From: an uncultured Lachnospiraceae bacterium
GTDB taxonomy: Bacteria > Bacillota > Clostridia > Lachnospirales > Lachnospiraceae
Direction: 5' to 3'
DNA: 14,361 nt
Assembly: GCA_910589385.1 (NCBI GenBank)
Contig: CAJUTU010000070.1
Location: 1 to 14,361, forward strand
A program made the translations under genes and the position numbers. This document shows positions 6,548 through 13,051 of the stretch, in pieces; position 1 is the stretch's first letter, and every line of letters starts with the position of its first letter. The notes under the pieces were generated by a model. The model did no database searches, was not told the DNA's origin, and was given only the letters and a program-made list of their open reading frames with translations.

Positions 6548-7150
6548 TCAATCCCTCCTCTCATAAGTGCAGTTGTTTAAAAAGCCGGTTAAAATGGTTC
6601 TCAAATCCTCATCGAAACTCTCCTGGCAGGTCAGTTCGATACAAACGGCGTTGTCAAGGTAAACTCCGAAAGCGGACATTCCACGGGCGTAAGGGTTCTC
6701 ATCGCTGATGCAGTTGTAGGCCAAAAGCGTATAGGTCTGTCCGTTGCAGGAGATTTCTTCCTCGTCCAGCACTTCGTAGTTCGTCCTGGCGGCATCCAGC
6801 CATTTGTCCCGGTTGCACTCTGCTTCGGTTTCTTCTGGAAATTCACCCAGCAAAAGATAGAGCTGGGCGTCATATAAATCTACGGTTTTTCCGTCGCTGT
6901 TCTCATAGTCTTTAGCGTCTCCCATTGTCCATGCGGCATAGTATAGCCCGTCCGCGGTCAGGGCATCCATGTTGTCCAGCAGGTTTAGTTCGCTGTCGCC
7001 TTTTTGTACAGTCATGGTTTCTCCGATCGTGGTATACCCGGAATCAGCCCAGGTATTGTCCGCCGTTTCTTTGGACTGGCCCGAAAGGGGAGAACATCCG
7101 GTCAGGAGCAGGGCGGTGCAGAGAATACAGAAAAAATATTTTGGTTTCAT
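6548..7150 (-). CDS. Putative lipoprotein of unknown function
   Basis: A 200-aa predicted lipoprotein: short basic start (MKPKYFF), hydrophobic stretch, and lipobox LLTGC with the lipid-bearing cysteine at residue 19. The mature part is acidic and polar with three further cysteines and no domain I recognise; the pattern YTLLAYNCISDENPYARGMSAFG near residue 142 looks like an ordered beta-rich fold. It should be anchored on the outer face of the membrane. ATG at 7150 has GGAGG with five-base spacing (7156-7160). It lies between a single-span membrane protein and the DUF624 protein in the lacI operon, so it most likely takes part in surface handling or sensing of the sugar imported by the divergent transporter. 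That is inference from context. Confidence 0.75.
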   Translation of the reverse strand: MKPKYFFCILCTALLLTGCSPLSGQSKETADNTWADSGYTTIGETMTVQKGDSELNLLDNMDALTADGLYYAAWTMGDAKDYENSDGKTVDLYDAQLYLLLGEFPEETEAECNRDKWLDAARTNYEVLDEEEISCNGQTYTLLAYNCISDENPYARGMSAFGVYLDNAVCIELTCQESFDEDLRTILTGFLNNCTYERRD

Positions 7151-7162
7151 ATAGGCCTCCTT

Positions 7163-7858
7163 TTATGGTTCGTGATTGCTCTGCGCGCTGCTGCGTATCA
7201 GATTCCACAGTGCATTACATTGTTCGAAATGTTCTGTCTGCTTGTCGTTATAAAAACAACGCCTCCCAAGATAGAGATGTGAAAGCGTCTCCCTGCTGTT
7301 CTCGGATTGTTCCTGTGCCGGGGCAGAAGAATTGTCTGCGCTTTCATACAGGAGCGGACAGTCAGGCCAGGCAATGACCTTGCCATCCGTAGTATAATCC
7401 ATTTCCTCCGGACAGTTTCCGTCCGGGTTGGCAAGGATCTGATATTCTCTTTGCAGCTTATCTGGATCATCTGTCAGAAAAAAATAACTTTCACAGCCGG
7501 AAATATCTCCGATCAGAGAGATTTCACCGGCATATTCATAATAAGCTGTTTCCGCGTCCGCATTTGGGATGCCGCTGATATACTGGTTTATTTGAACAAG
7601 GACTTCCCCGTCTCCGTTAAGGTCATTTCCGATGGATGTAAAAGCCTGCTCCAAAGTCGATATGGTTTCTTCTGTAAGAATTGTTTTCCCGACATAGGCA
7701 ATCTGAAAATCCGGTTTTTTGTTCCAAAATCCCAAAGCATTCCCGATCAAGCGGCAGATGACTCCAAGGACCAGGACGCCGCAGACAACATACCATTTAT
7801 AATAATACCACCAGTTTTTCCATTTTTTCAGCCTTTCGGGGTTGTTTTGGGGATTCAT
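7163..7858 (-). CDS. Single-span membrane protein of unknown function
   Basis: A 231-aa protein with an aromatic, basic N-terminus (KKWKNWWYYYKWY), one membrane span at about residues 22-41 and a large domain predicted outside the cell. The outer domain begins KPDFQIAYVGK and contains DLNGDGE (79-85), an EF-hand or dockerin-like calcium-loop pattern, then TLEQAF and IALIGD-like beta segments. I recognise no named family. The frame is open back to 8020, but ATG at 7858 has GGAGG at 7866-7870 with seven-base spacing and overlaps the lacI stop as ATGA, so it is translationally coupled to lacI. It is followed after 12 bases by the lipoprotein gene. A part in ligand binding or signalling to the transporter locus is inference. 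Confidence 0.75.
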   Translation of the reverse strand: MNPQNNPERLKKWKNWWYYYKWYVVCGVLVLGVICRLIGNALGFWNKKPDFQIAYVGKTILTEETISTLEQAFTSIGNDLNGDGEVLVQINQYISGIPNADAETAYYEYAGEISLIGDISGCESYFFLTDDPDKLQREYQILANPDGNCPEEMDYTTDGKVIAWPDCPLLYESADNSSAPAQEQSENSRETLSHLYLGRRCFYNDKQTEHFEQCNALWNLIRSSAQSNHEP

Positions 7859-8871
7859 AGGAAAGCCTCCGTTTCCATCTCCGGCTCCAGAGTGGTGCCG
7901 CCGTACGCATAGGTGACCGGGAGGCAGACCAGCGGCGGTTTGACGCTCATATTTTCCTGAAATAGAAGTTCTGCACACATCTCTGCCATCTCTGGGACGG
8001 GCTGTACAATGGTAGAACAAATATAGGCCAGGTCTCCAAAATAGCGGATACCGTCGAATCCGATGACCTGTACATCTTCCGGAACCCGGCAGCCCATCCT
8101 GCGTAAGACTTTGATGATCCGATAGGCGATGCTGTCGTTTACGCAGAAAATGCCGTCAAAGGATAACTTTCCGTCCTGTAGATGGTCTGTCAGGAATGTT
8201 ACAAATTCTTCAAAAGGTTCTCCGTCGTTGATGATCTTCATTTCATAAGAAAGTCCTCTTGCCTGACAGCCATTCTCAAAGCCGGCCTTCCGCTTGTTTG
8301 GCTCGTTGTCAAGAGCGGAACCGATCCTCAGGAAAGCGACATTGCGGCAGCCCAGGTCTGCCAGCTTTTCTGCGGCAAGCTGTCCGCCGGCAAAATTATC
8401 GCTGGCCACACAGGGGATATTTGCGCCCATGGAACGGTCTATGGACACAAATGGTGTGCTATTGCCGATGACCAGGTTTGGATTATAGGTCAGGCCGATG
8501 ATGCCGTCCACCTTGTTCTGTTCTACCATGTTTATATATTCCTGCTCCAGCCCGGGGTCAAAATCCGTGGAACACAGGAGCATCCGGTATTTTCTCTTTA
8601 AAAGCGCCAGATTGATATGGTAAGCGAGGAGGGCAAAAAACGGAGTCTGGGTATTGGGGACCAGAAGAGCCGCGGTGTAGGTCTTATTTGCCCGGAGCCC
8701 CTGGGCGTAACTGTTGACCTGATAGTTCAGCTTTTGGATCGCGTTCTCCACCCGGGTCTTGTAGGAGCTGCCAACAGGGATGCCGTTCACAACCTTGGAT
8801 ACGGTTCCCAGGGCTACCCCGGCTTCGCGGGCGACATCTTTCATGGTAGGGGGATTGTTTTCTTTCTTCAT
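7855..8871 (-). CDS. LacI-family transcriptional regulator
   Basis: A 338-aa repressor-type protein. Residues about 10-31 are the LacI helix-turn-helix (MKDVAREAGVALGTVSKVVNG), followed by the hinge helix YQVNSYAQGLRANKT. Residues about 65-330 are the periplasmic-binding-protein-like effector domain, with DGIIGL, SIDR, NFAGGQLAAEKL and GIFCVNDSIAYRIIKVL typical of sugar-responsive members. The frame is open to 8907, but ATG at 8871 has GGAGG (8877-8881) five bases upstream and starts just before the DNA-binding helix. It is transcribed away from the ABC permease genes and heads a four-gene leftward operon, overlapping the next gene by ATGA. It probably binds the TGAAACGTTA sites in the divergent region and controls both directions. 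The effector is unknown. Confidence 0.92.
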   Translation of the reverse strand: MKKENNPPTMKDVAREAGVALGTVSKVVNGIPVGSSYKTRVENAIQKLNYQVNSYAQGLRANKTYTAALLVPNTQTPFFALLAYHINLALLKRKYRMLLCSTDFDPGLEQEYINMVEQNKVDGIIGLTYNPNLVIGNSTPFVSIDRSMGANIPCVASDNFAGGQLAAEKLADLGCRNVAFLRIGSALDNEPNKRKAGFENGCQARGLSYEMKIINDGEPFEEFVTFLTDHLQDGKLSFDGIFCVNDSIAYRIIKVLRRMGCRVPEDVQVIGFDGIRYFGDLAYICSTIVQPVPEMAEMCAELLFQENMSVKPPLVCLPVTYAYGGTTLEPEMETEAFL

Positions 8872-8992
8872 AAAAGCCTCCTTTATTTTTTTTGTTACTT
8901 GCAACATCTATACTTTTTACGTCATGCTCTATATCTGGCCATATCTTGGATGCAGAAGAGCGATTTCTACAAAAAGAATGAAATAGACGAAA

Positions 8993-9020
8993 TGTTTCAT
9001 GAAAATAGGTGAAACAACGT
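8993..9020. promoter_or_regulatory. Inverted repeat in the lacI leader
   Basis: TGTTTCA (8993-8999) and TGAAACA (9010-9016) are perfect 7-base inverted arms 10 bases apart, downstream of the lacI transcription start. The arms carry the same TGAAAC half as the better operators at 9102 and 9239, so this may be an additional LacI-protein site. The call is weaker because it lacks the central AACGTT. Confidence 0.4.
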
Positions 9021-9054
9021 CTGCAAAGGGTGAAGCATCCTTGTTTTTACGGCT

Positions 9055-9083
9055 ATTATAATGCAGAATATTGGATTTGTAAA
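9055..9083 (-). promoter_or_regulatory. Promoter of the lacI operon
   Basis: Read on the minus strand: -35 TTTACA (9078-9083), 17-base spacer, -10 TATAAT (9055-9060), a near-consensus sigma-A promoter. The start is near 9047, giving a leader of about 175 bases before the lacI ATG. Confidence 0.8.
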
Positions 9084-9101
9084 TAGAAAAATAAGAAAAT
9101 A

Positions 9102-9119
9102 TTATGAAACGTTACATAA
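9102..9119. promoter_or_regulatory. Candidate LacI-family operator
   Basis: TTATGAAACGTTACATAA is an 18-base palindrome with one mismatched pair and a central AACGTT, the CpG-centred form expected for LacI-family proteins. It lies between the two divergent promoters. The core TGAAACGTTA recurs inverted at 9239-9248. Confidence 0.65.
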
Positions 9120-9192
9120 AGACAATGTTACCAAAAATAAGATTAAAAAACTGTAAGAATGTACTGAAAATGCGGAAAATAAATTGTTTTCA

Positions 9193-9221
9193 TTGACGAA
9201 TATATTAAAAAATGATAAAGT
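9193..9221 (+). promoter_or_regulatory. Promoter of the sugar ABC transporter operon
   Basis: -35 TTGACG (9193-9198), 17-base spacer, -10 TAAAGT (9216-9221) with TGA just before it (extended -10). Expected start near 9228, about 41 bases before the first permease ATG, with a TAACGTTTCA site at about +11. Confidence 0.75.
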
Positions 9222-9238
9222 CAAAACGAGATGTAAAA

Positions 9239-9248
9239 TAACGTTTCA
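9239..9248. promoter_or_regulatory. Candidate LacI half-operator downstream of the ABC promoter
   Basis: TAACGTTTCA is the exact reverse complement of TGAAACGTTA in the operator at 9105-9114. Symmetry around the central AACGTT fails beyond three bases each side, so it is a weaker site. Its place just after the transcription start would suit repression. Confidence 0.55.
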
Positions 9249-9268
9249 CAAAAGAAAGGAGAGAGGTT

Positions 9269-10210
9269 ATGAGTAAGAACAAGTCGGCCGTTGCAAGTCC
9301 GGCAATCACGCTGGAAAGGTCGCTGAAAAAACGGATCATGGATAACTGGCAGCTCTATGCAATGCTGCTGATCCCGATCGTACTGACGATCATCTTTAAG
9401 TACATCCCCATGTACGGCATCCAGATCGCTTTCAGGGACTATAAAGCCAGCCGGGGCATGTGGGGGAGTGAGTGGGTCGGATTAGAATGGTTTGCACGCT
9501 TCTTTAGTGCCCCAACATGCACCAGAATGATCAAAAACACGGTTCTGCTGAGTCTGTTCAGCCTGCTGTGGAGTTTCCCGATCCCTATCATTCTTGCGCT
9601 GATGCTGAACCAGATGAGGTTCCAGCGTTTCAAGCGGGTTACACAGACCGTGCTCTATGCACCACACTTTATTTCTATCATGGTAGTCTGTGGTATGCTT
9701 AGGATTTTCCTGAGTCCGACAGGAGGACTGCTGAATCTGATTGCAGGAACCTCTATTGACTTCCTGACAGAGTCATCGGCATTTCGGACGATCTACATTG
9801 CATCTGGTATCTGGCAGGACGCAGGGTGGGGGATTATCGTGTATATGGCTACCCTGTCAAACATTGATACATCTCTTTATGAAGCGGCGAAGGTAGACGG
9901 AGCTTCCCTGTTCCAGAGAATCTTGAACATCGATATTCCGGAGCTGACTTCTATCATGGTATTAAACCTGATCATGAGCGCAGGCGGACTGATGAACGTA
10001 GGCTTTGAGAAAGTATGGCTTTTGCAGACAGAGCTGAATAAGGCCACAAGCGATGTCATTGCAGTGTATGTGTACCAACAAGGTATCGAAAATGCTAAAT
10101 ATAGTTATTCTACGGCGGTGGGATTGTTTAACACGGTGGTGAATATCATACTGCTGATCGTGGTCAATAAAATTGCAGGCAAGATATCTGAAGATACGAG
10201 TTTCATATAG
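9269..10210 (+). CDS. Sugar ABC transporter permease, LplB type
   Basis: A 313-aa inner-membrane permease of the binding-protein-dependent (MalF/CUT1-like) class, with about six spans. The EAA loop that contacts the ATPase is clear: EAAKVDGASLFQRILNIDIP from residue 205. The N-terminal region (WQLYAMLLIPIVLTIIFKYIPMYGIQIAFRDY, residues about 27-58) and the total length match LplB-type permeases rather than the longer MalF. It forms a heterodimer with the next gene product and works with the lipoprotein at 11203. No ATPase gene is present, as is usual for this family, where a shared MsmX-like ATPase serves several importers. ATG at 9269 follows AAAGGAGAGAGG. It is first in the rightward operon. 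Confidence 0.92.
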   Translation: MSKNKSAVASPAITLERSLKKRIMDNWQLYAMLLIPIVLTIIFKYIPMYGIQIAFRDYKASRGMWGSEWVGLEWFARFFSAPTCTRMIKNTVLLSLFSLLWSFPIPIILALMLNQMRFQRFKRVTQTVLYAPHFISIMVVCGMLRIFLSPTGGLLNLIAGTSIDFLTESSAFRTIYIASGIWQDAGWGIIVYMATLSNIDTSLYEAAKVDGASLFQRILNIDIPELTSIMVLNLIMSAGGLMNVGFEKVWLLQTELNKATSDVIAVYVYQQGIENAKYSYSTAVGLFNTVVNIILLIVVNKIAGKISEDTSFI

Positions 10211-10220
10211 GAGGTGCGGT

Positions 10221-11129
10221 ATGAGTTCAAGATCAAAAGCAGGAAAGCTGTCAGGGCTTTCCGAAAGGAGCAGTGACATCATCCTGGTTGTCATTTGCGC
10301 GATTATCCTGTTTATTGTTGCATATCCCCTGTATTATATACTGATTGCTTCCGTATCTGATCCATATGACGTATATGCGGGGAAGACGTTCATTCTGCCC
10401 AGCCAGTTCACGCTGGACGGATATAAGTCTGTGTTTGCGGATCCAAATATCCTGACAGGGCTTATAAACAGTTTTAAATATACGATCATCGGAACTGTAT
10501 TTTCTGTAGTAGTCCTTTATCTGGCGGCATATCCGTTGAGTGTGAAGGATCTTCCGGGAAGAAAATTTTTGAGTATTTTCTTTGTGATCACCATGTATTT
10601 CAGCGGCGGTATGATCCCTACCTATTTGATCGTAAAGCAGACAGGGCTCATCAACAACATGTGGGCGCTGTTCCTTCCGGGCGGAGTTGCCGTGGGAAAT
10701 ATGATCATTGTGAGGAATTTCTTTGAAAACAGCATTCCGAAAGCGATGATCGAGGCGGCGGAGATTGACGGCGCTTCCAAATGGACCACATTTATCAAGA
10801 TCGTAGTTCCGTTGAGCCGTTCCATTATGGCGGTCATGGTGGTGTTCAGTATGGTTGCATACTGGAATGACTGGTTCACGGCAATGATCTACCTGCCGGA
10901 TCCGGCGAAGGCTCCTCTGCCGCTGGTGCTTCGGAATATCCTGATCAAGAGTTCTGCCAGCGCCAGCCAGGCCAGCACCATATCCGGTGGTTTCGCGGAA
11001 TTGAATAAAATGACTGAGATGATAAAGTTTTCGTCCATTATCATCGCGGCTGCCCCGATGCTGGTGATCTATCCGTTCGTACAGAAATATTTTGAAAAGG
11101 GCTTTATGGCCGGCGCGGTAAAAGGATGA
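10221..11129 (+). CDS. Sugar ABC transporter permease, YtcP/LplC type
   Basis: A 302-aa MalG-class permease with six predicted spans. The N-terminal pattern ILFIVAYPLYYILIASVSDP, the middle FFVITMYFSGGMIPTYLI, and the C-terminal end YFEKGFMAGAVKG are typical of YtcP/LplC proteins. The EAA loop is EAAEIDGASKWTTFIKIVVPLS from residue 178. The frame is open from 10173, but ATG at 10221 has GGAGG (10210-10214) six bases upstream, so the overlap with the first permease is not used. It begins 10 bases after that gene and pairs with it as the second half of the membrane channel. It is followed by a stable stem-loop and then the binding protein gene. Confidence 0.92.
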   Translation: MSSRSKAGKLSGLSERSSDIILVVICAIILFIVAYPLYYILIASVSDPYDVYAGKTFILPSQFTLDGYKSVFADPNILTGLINSFKYTIIGTVFSVVVLYLAAYPLSVKDLPGRKFLSIFFVITMYFSGGMIPTYLIVKQTGLINNMWALFLPGGVAVGNMIIVRNFFENSIPKAMIEAAEIDGASKWTTFIKIVVPLSRSIMAVMVVFSMVAYWNDWFTAMIYLPDPAKAPLPLVLRNILIKSSASASQASTISGGFAELNKMTEMIKFSSIIIAAAPMLVIYPFVQKYFEKGFMAGAVKG

Positions 11130-11150
11130 TCGTTTGTATCAATACAGGCA

Positions 11151-11176
11151 GGCTGGGGGAAGGAGAGCCTCCGGCC
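11151..11176 (+). repeat. Intercistronic GC-rich stem-loop
   Basis: GGCTGGGGG (11151-11159) pairs over all nine positions (one T-G, one G-T) with CCTCCGGCC (11168-11176) around an 8-base loop, followed by only three Ts. It lies between the second permease and the binding protein gene. The short tail makes full termination unlikely; it may stabilise the downstream mRNA after processing or act as a partial terminator. Confidence 0.6.
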
Positions 11177-11202
11177 TTTGAGAAAGGAGCGGGATTATAA
11201 AA

Positions 11203-12870
11203 ATGAGACAATGGAGAAGGCTTACATCCTGTGCCCTTGCAGCAGGACTGGTATTGTCCCTGACGGCATGTGGTCAGAAACCAGGCTATGAAGTAAGAGG
11301 CGAGGCAAATACAGATACATCCCAGACGGATTTTTCCATACTGGGCGGCATGAGCGCCCTGAGCAAGGGCTACGATGATAATGTGGTATTGAACCAGCTT
11401 CAGAAGGATGCAGGGATCAACATTGACTGGACAGTGATGAGCGAGTCTCTGGCAGAGCAGGTGAATATCCGTATCGCAGGAGATGAACTTCCGGACGCGT
11501 TCATGGGCGTAGGATTCAGCAACTATGACCTGTCGCGCTATGGGGATGACGGTACATTTATCGACCTGACCCCTTATCTGACAGAAGAATATATGCCGAA
11601 CCTGACAAAGATCCTGGAGGAGAATCCGGATATCCTGAGCGCCATTACCATGGACGACGGATATATCTATGGTCTGCCTTCCGGAGAGAAAATGGGGACT
11701 GCCGGAATCGGTGCGGACGAAGATTACAGCATTTACACCATTCCCCAGTTTTCCATGATCAACAAGGCATGGCTGGATGAACTGGGGCTGGAAGTTCCAA
11801 CGACGCTGGATGAACTGCACACAGCGTTACAGGCGTTTAAAGACAATGACATGAGCGCCAAATATTATGGCAACGCGCCGGGGAGCACAATTCCTATGAG
11901 TACAGGATTTGATGAGTGGTGCTGGGGGCAGAATATATTTTATGCAGGATTTGGCTTCACCAACTGGCCTAATGATGTGTGCAACGACCTGGTCCTGCGT
12001 GATGACGGAACAGTGGAATTTGTATGTGTGTCTGATGAATACCGGGATGCGCTCACCTATTTCCATGACTGGTATGCGGACGGTTTAATGGATATCGAGA
12101 TGTTCAGCCAGGATTCCACCCAGTTGATCTCCAAATGCTCTCAGGGGTATGTAGGCGTGACTACATGGTGGTATATCGAAGAGATTATGGGGGATTATGC
12201 GGACGATTATGTATTTCTGCCGGTCCTTGACGGCCCGGACGGCACACACAATGTGACGGTCCGCACCGGCGGCGCGACCACCAGCGGACAGCTTTGTGTT
12301 ACAAAATCTTGTAAAAGTCCGGCAAATCTGTTGAAATTTTTCGATATGTGGTATGATCCGGAAATTGTAATGCAGCTTCAGTACGGCCCGATCGATATGT
12401 ATTTCACAGAGCAGGATGAGAACGGCGTATGGCAGAGTATTTCGGATGAGGAATGCCAGAAGAAATATGGCAAGAGTTCTGGAGAGCTGAAGGGAGAGAT
12501 GGAGGTCATGGGACCGAAGCTGATCCTGAGCGACTATTACCTTACGACCTTTAAGATGGAAGACCGCGCGATCGAACGTCTGACAGACTTGAATGAATTC
12601 TGGATGCCTTTCGTTGACAGCGCTGTGACCTACCCAGTAGACTGCGTATTTACCAGCAGGGAGTTGGATGATATTGACTGGTACAAATCTGATTTTGAAA
12701 CAACCGTGTCAGAGCAGGAAGGCCTGTGGATCAAAAATGGCGGACCTACAGATGCGGAGTGGGAGAGTTATAAAGAAAACCTGAGCAAAAAGTGTGGGAT
12801 GGATAAGCTGCTGGAGACATACCAGAATGCCTATGACCGATATGCAGGTATAGAAGAAAGCCAGGAATAA
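11203..12870 (+). CDS. Extracellular sugar-binding lipoprotein, LplA-like
   Basis: A 555-aa lipoprotein that captures the sugar for the upstream permeases. Signal peptide with basic start (MRQWRR), hydrophobic core and lipobox LTAC, cysteine 23 being lipidated. The mature part has the large LplA-type family 1 fold: LNQLQKDAGINIDWTVM and GDELPDAFMG near the N-terminus, then LTPYLTEEYMPNLTKILEENPD, and YGLPSGE before the hinge. Abundant W and Y residues in the middle (for example FDEWCWGQNIFYAGFGFTNWP) suit carbohydrate stacking. The length is usual for this group and larger than MalE. ATG at 11203 is 13 bases from AAAGGAG (11183-11189), a rather long spacing. Third gene of the operon, closed by the terminator at 12899. 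The sugar is unknown. Confidence 0.9.
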   Translation: MRQWRRLTSCALAAGLVLSLTACGQKPGYEVRGEANTDTSQTDFSILGGMSALSKGYDDNVVLNQLQKDAGINIDWTVMSESLAEQVNIRIAGDELPDAFMGVGFSNYDLSRYGDDGTFIDLTPYLTEEYMPNLTKILEENPDILSAITMDDGYIYGLPSGEKMGTAGIGADEDYSIYTIPQFSMINKAWLDELGLEVPTTLDELHTALQAFKDNDMSAKYYGNAPGSTIPMSTGFDEWCWGQNIFYAGFGFTNWPNDVCNDLVLRDDGTVEFVCVSDEYRDALTYFHDWYADGLMDIEMFSQDSTQLISKCSQGYVGVTTWWYIEEIMGDYADDYVFLPVLDGPDGTHNVTVRTGGATTSGQLCVTKSCKSPANLLKFFDMWYDPEIVMQLQYGPIDMYFTEQDENGVWQSISDEECQKKYGKSSGELKGEMEVMGPKLILSDYYLTTFKMEDRAIERLTDLNEFWMPFVDSAVTYPVDCVFTSRELDDIDWYKSDFETTVSEQEGLWIKNGGPTDAEWESYKENLSKKCGMDKLLETYQNAYDRYAGIEESQE

Positions 12871-12898
12871 TTGGCAGAGAAGAGTATAGGAGAGAATA

Positions 12899-12940
12899 GG
12901 GAACTGCTTCGGAGTCTTTGACTTCAGGCAGTTCCTTTGT
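12899..12940 (+). terminator. Terminator of the ABC transporter operon
   Basis: GGAACTGC (12900-12907) and GCAGTTCC (12928-12935) pair perfectly, and the inner AGTC-TTT-GACT extends the stem with a small bulge. The tail TTTGTACATTCT is only weakly T-rich. It probably separates the LplA-type unit from the next promoter. Confidence 0.65.
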
Positions 12941-12984
12941 ACATTCTATACGGACCAGGGAAGTTTTTGCGGTATTCTCTCATA

Positions 12985-13013
12985 TTGCAAATAATCCGTA
13001 TCAATGATATAAT
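12985..13013 (+). promoter_or_regulatory. Promoter of the second binding-protein gene
   Basis: -35 TTGCAA (12985-12990), 17-base spacer, consensus -10 TATAAT (13008-13013) with TGA just before it (extended -10). No TGAAACGTTA site lies near it, so it is probably not under the LacI protein of this locus. Confidence 0.75.
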
Positions 13014-13051
13014 AGCCAAAGAAAAAAAGGAACATAAAGGACGGAATATAT

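Noticed and set aside
6301..6708. Plus-strand open frame of 135 codons opposite the DUF624 and lipoprotein genes
   Set aside because: Antisense shadow: basic, serine- and arginine-rich translation, no ribosome site, and both genes on the other strand are well supported.
7859..8020. Upstream extension of the single-span membrane protein frame
   Set aside because: It lies wholly inside lacI, reads as low-complexity out-of-frame sequence, and the ATG at 7858 has its own GGAGG and an ATGA overlap.
9102..9119. Catabolite-repression (cre) site
   Set aside because: The central CG is out of register with the cre pattern TGNAANCGNWNNCW; the palindrome fits a dedicated LacI-family operator better.
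10173..10220. Upstream extension of the second permease, overlapping the first
   Set aside because: No ribosome site precedes 10173, while GGAGG precedes ATG 10221 at ideal spacing.
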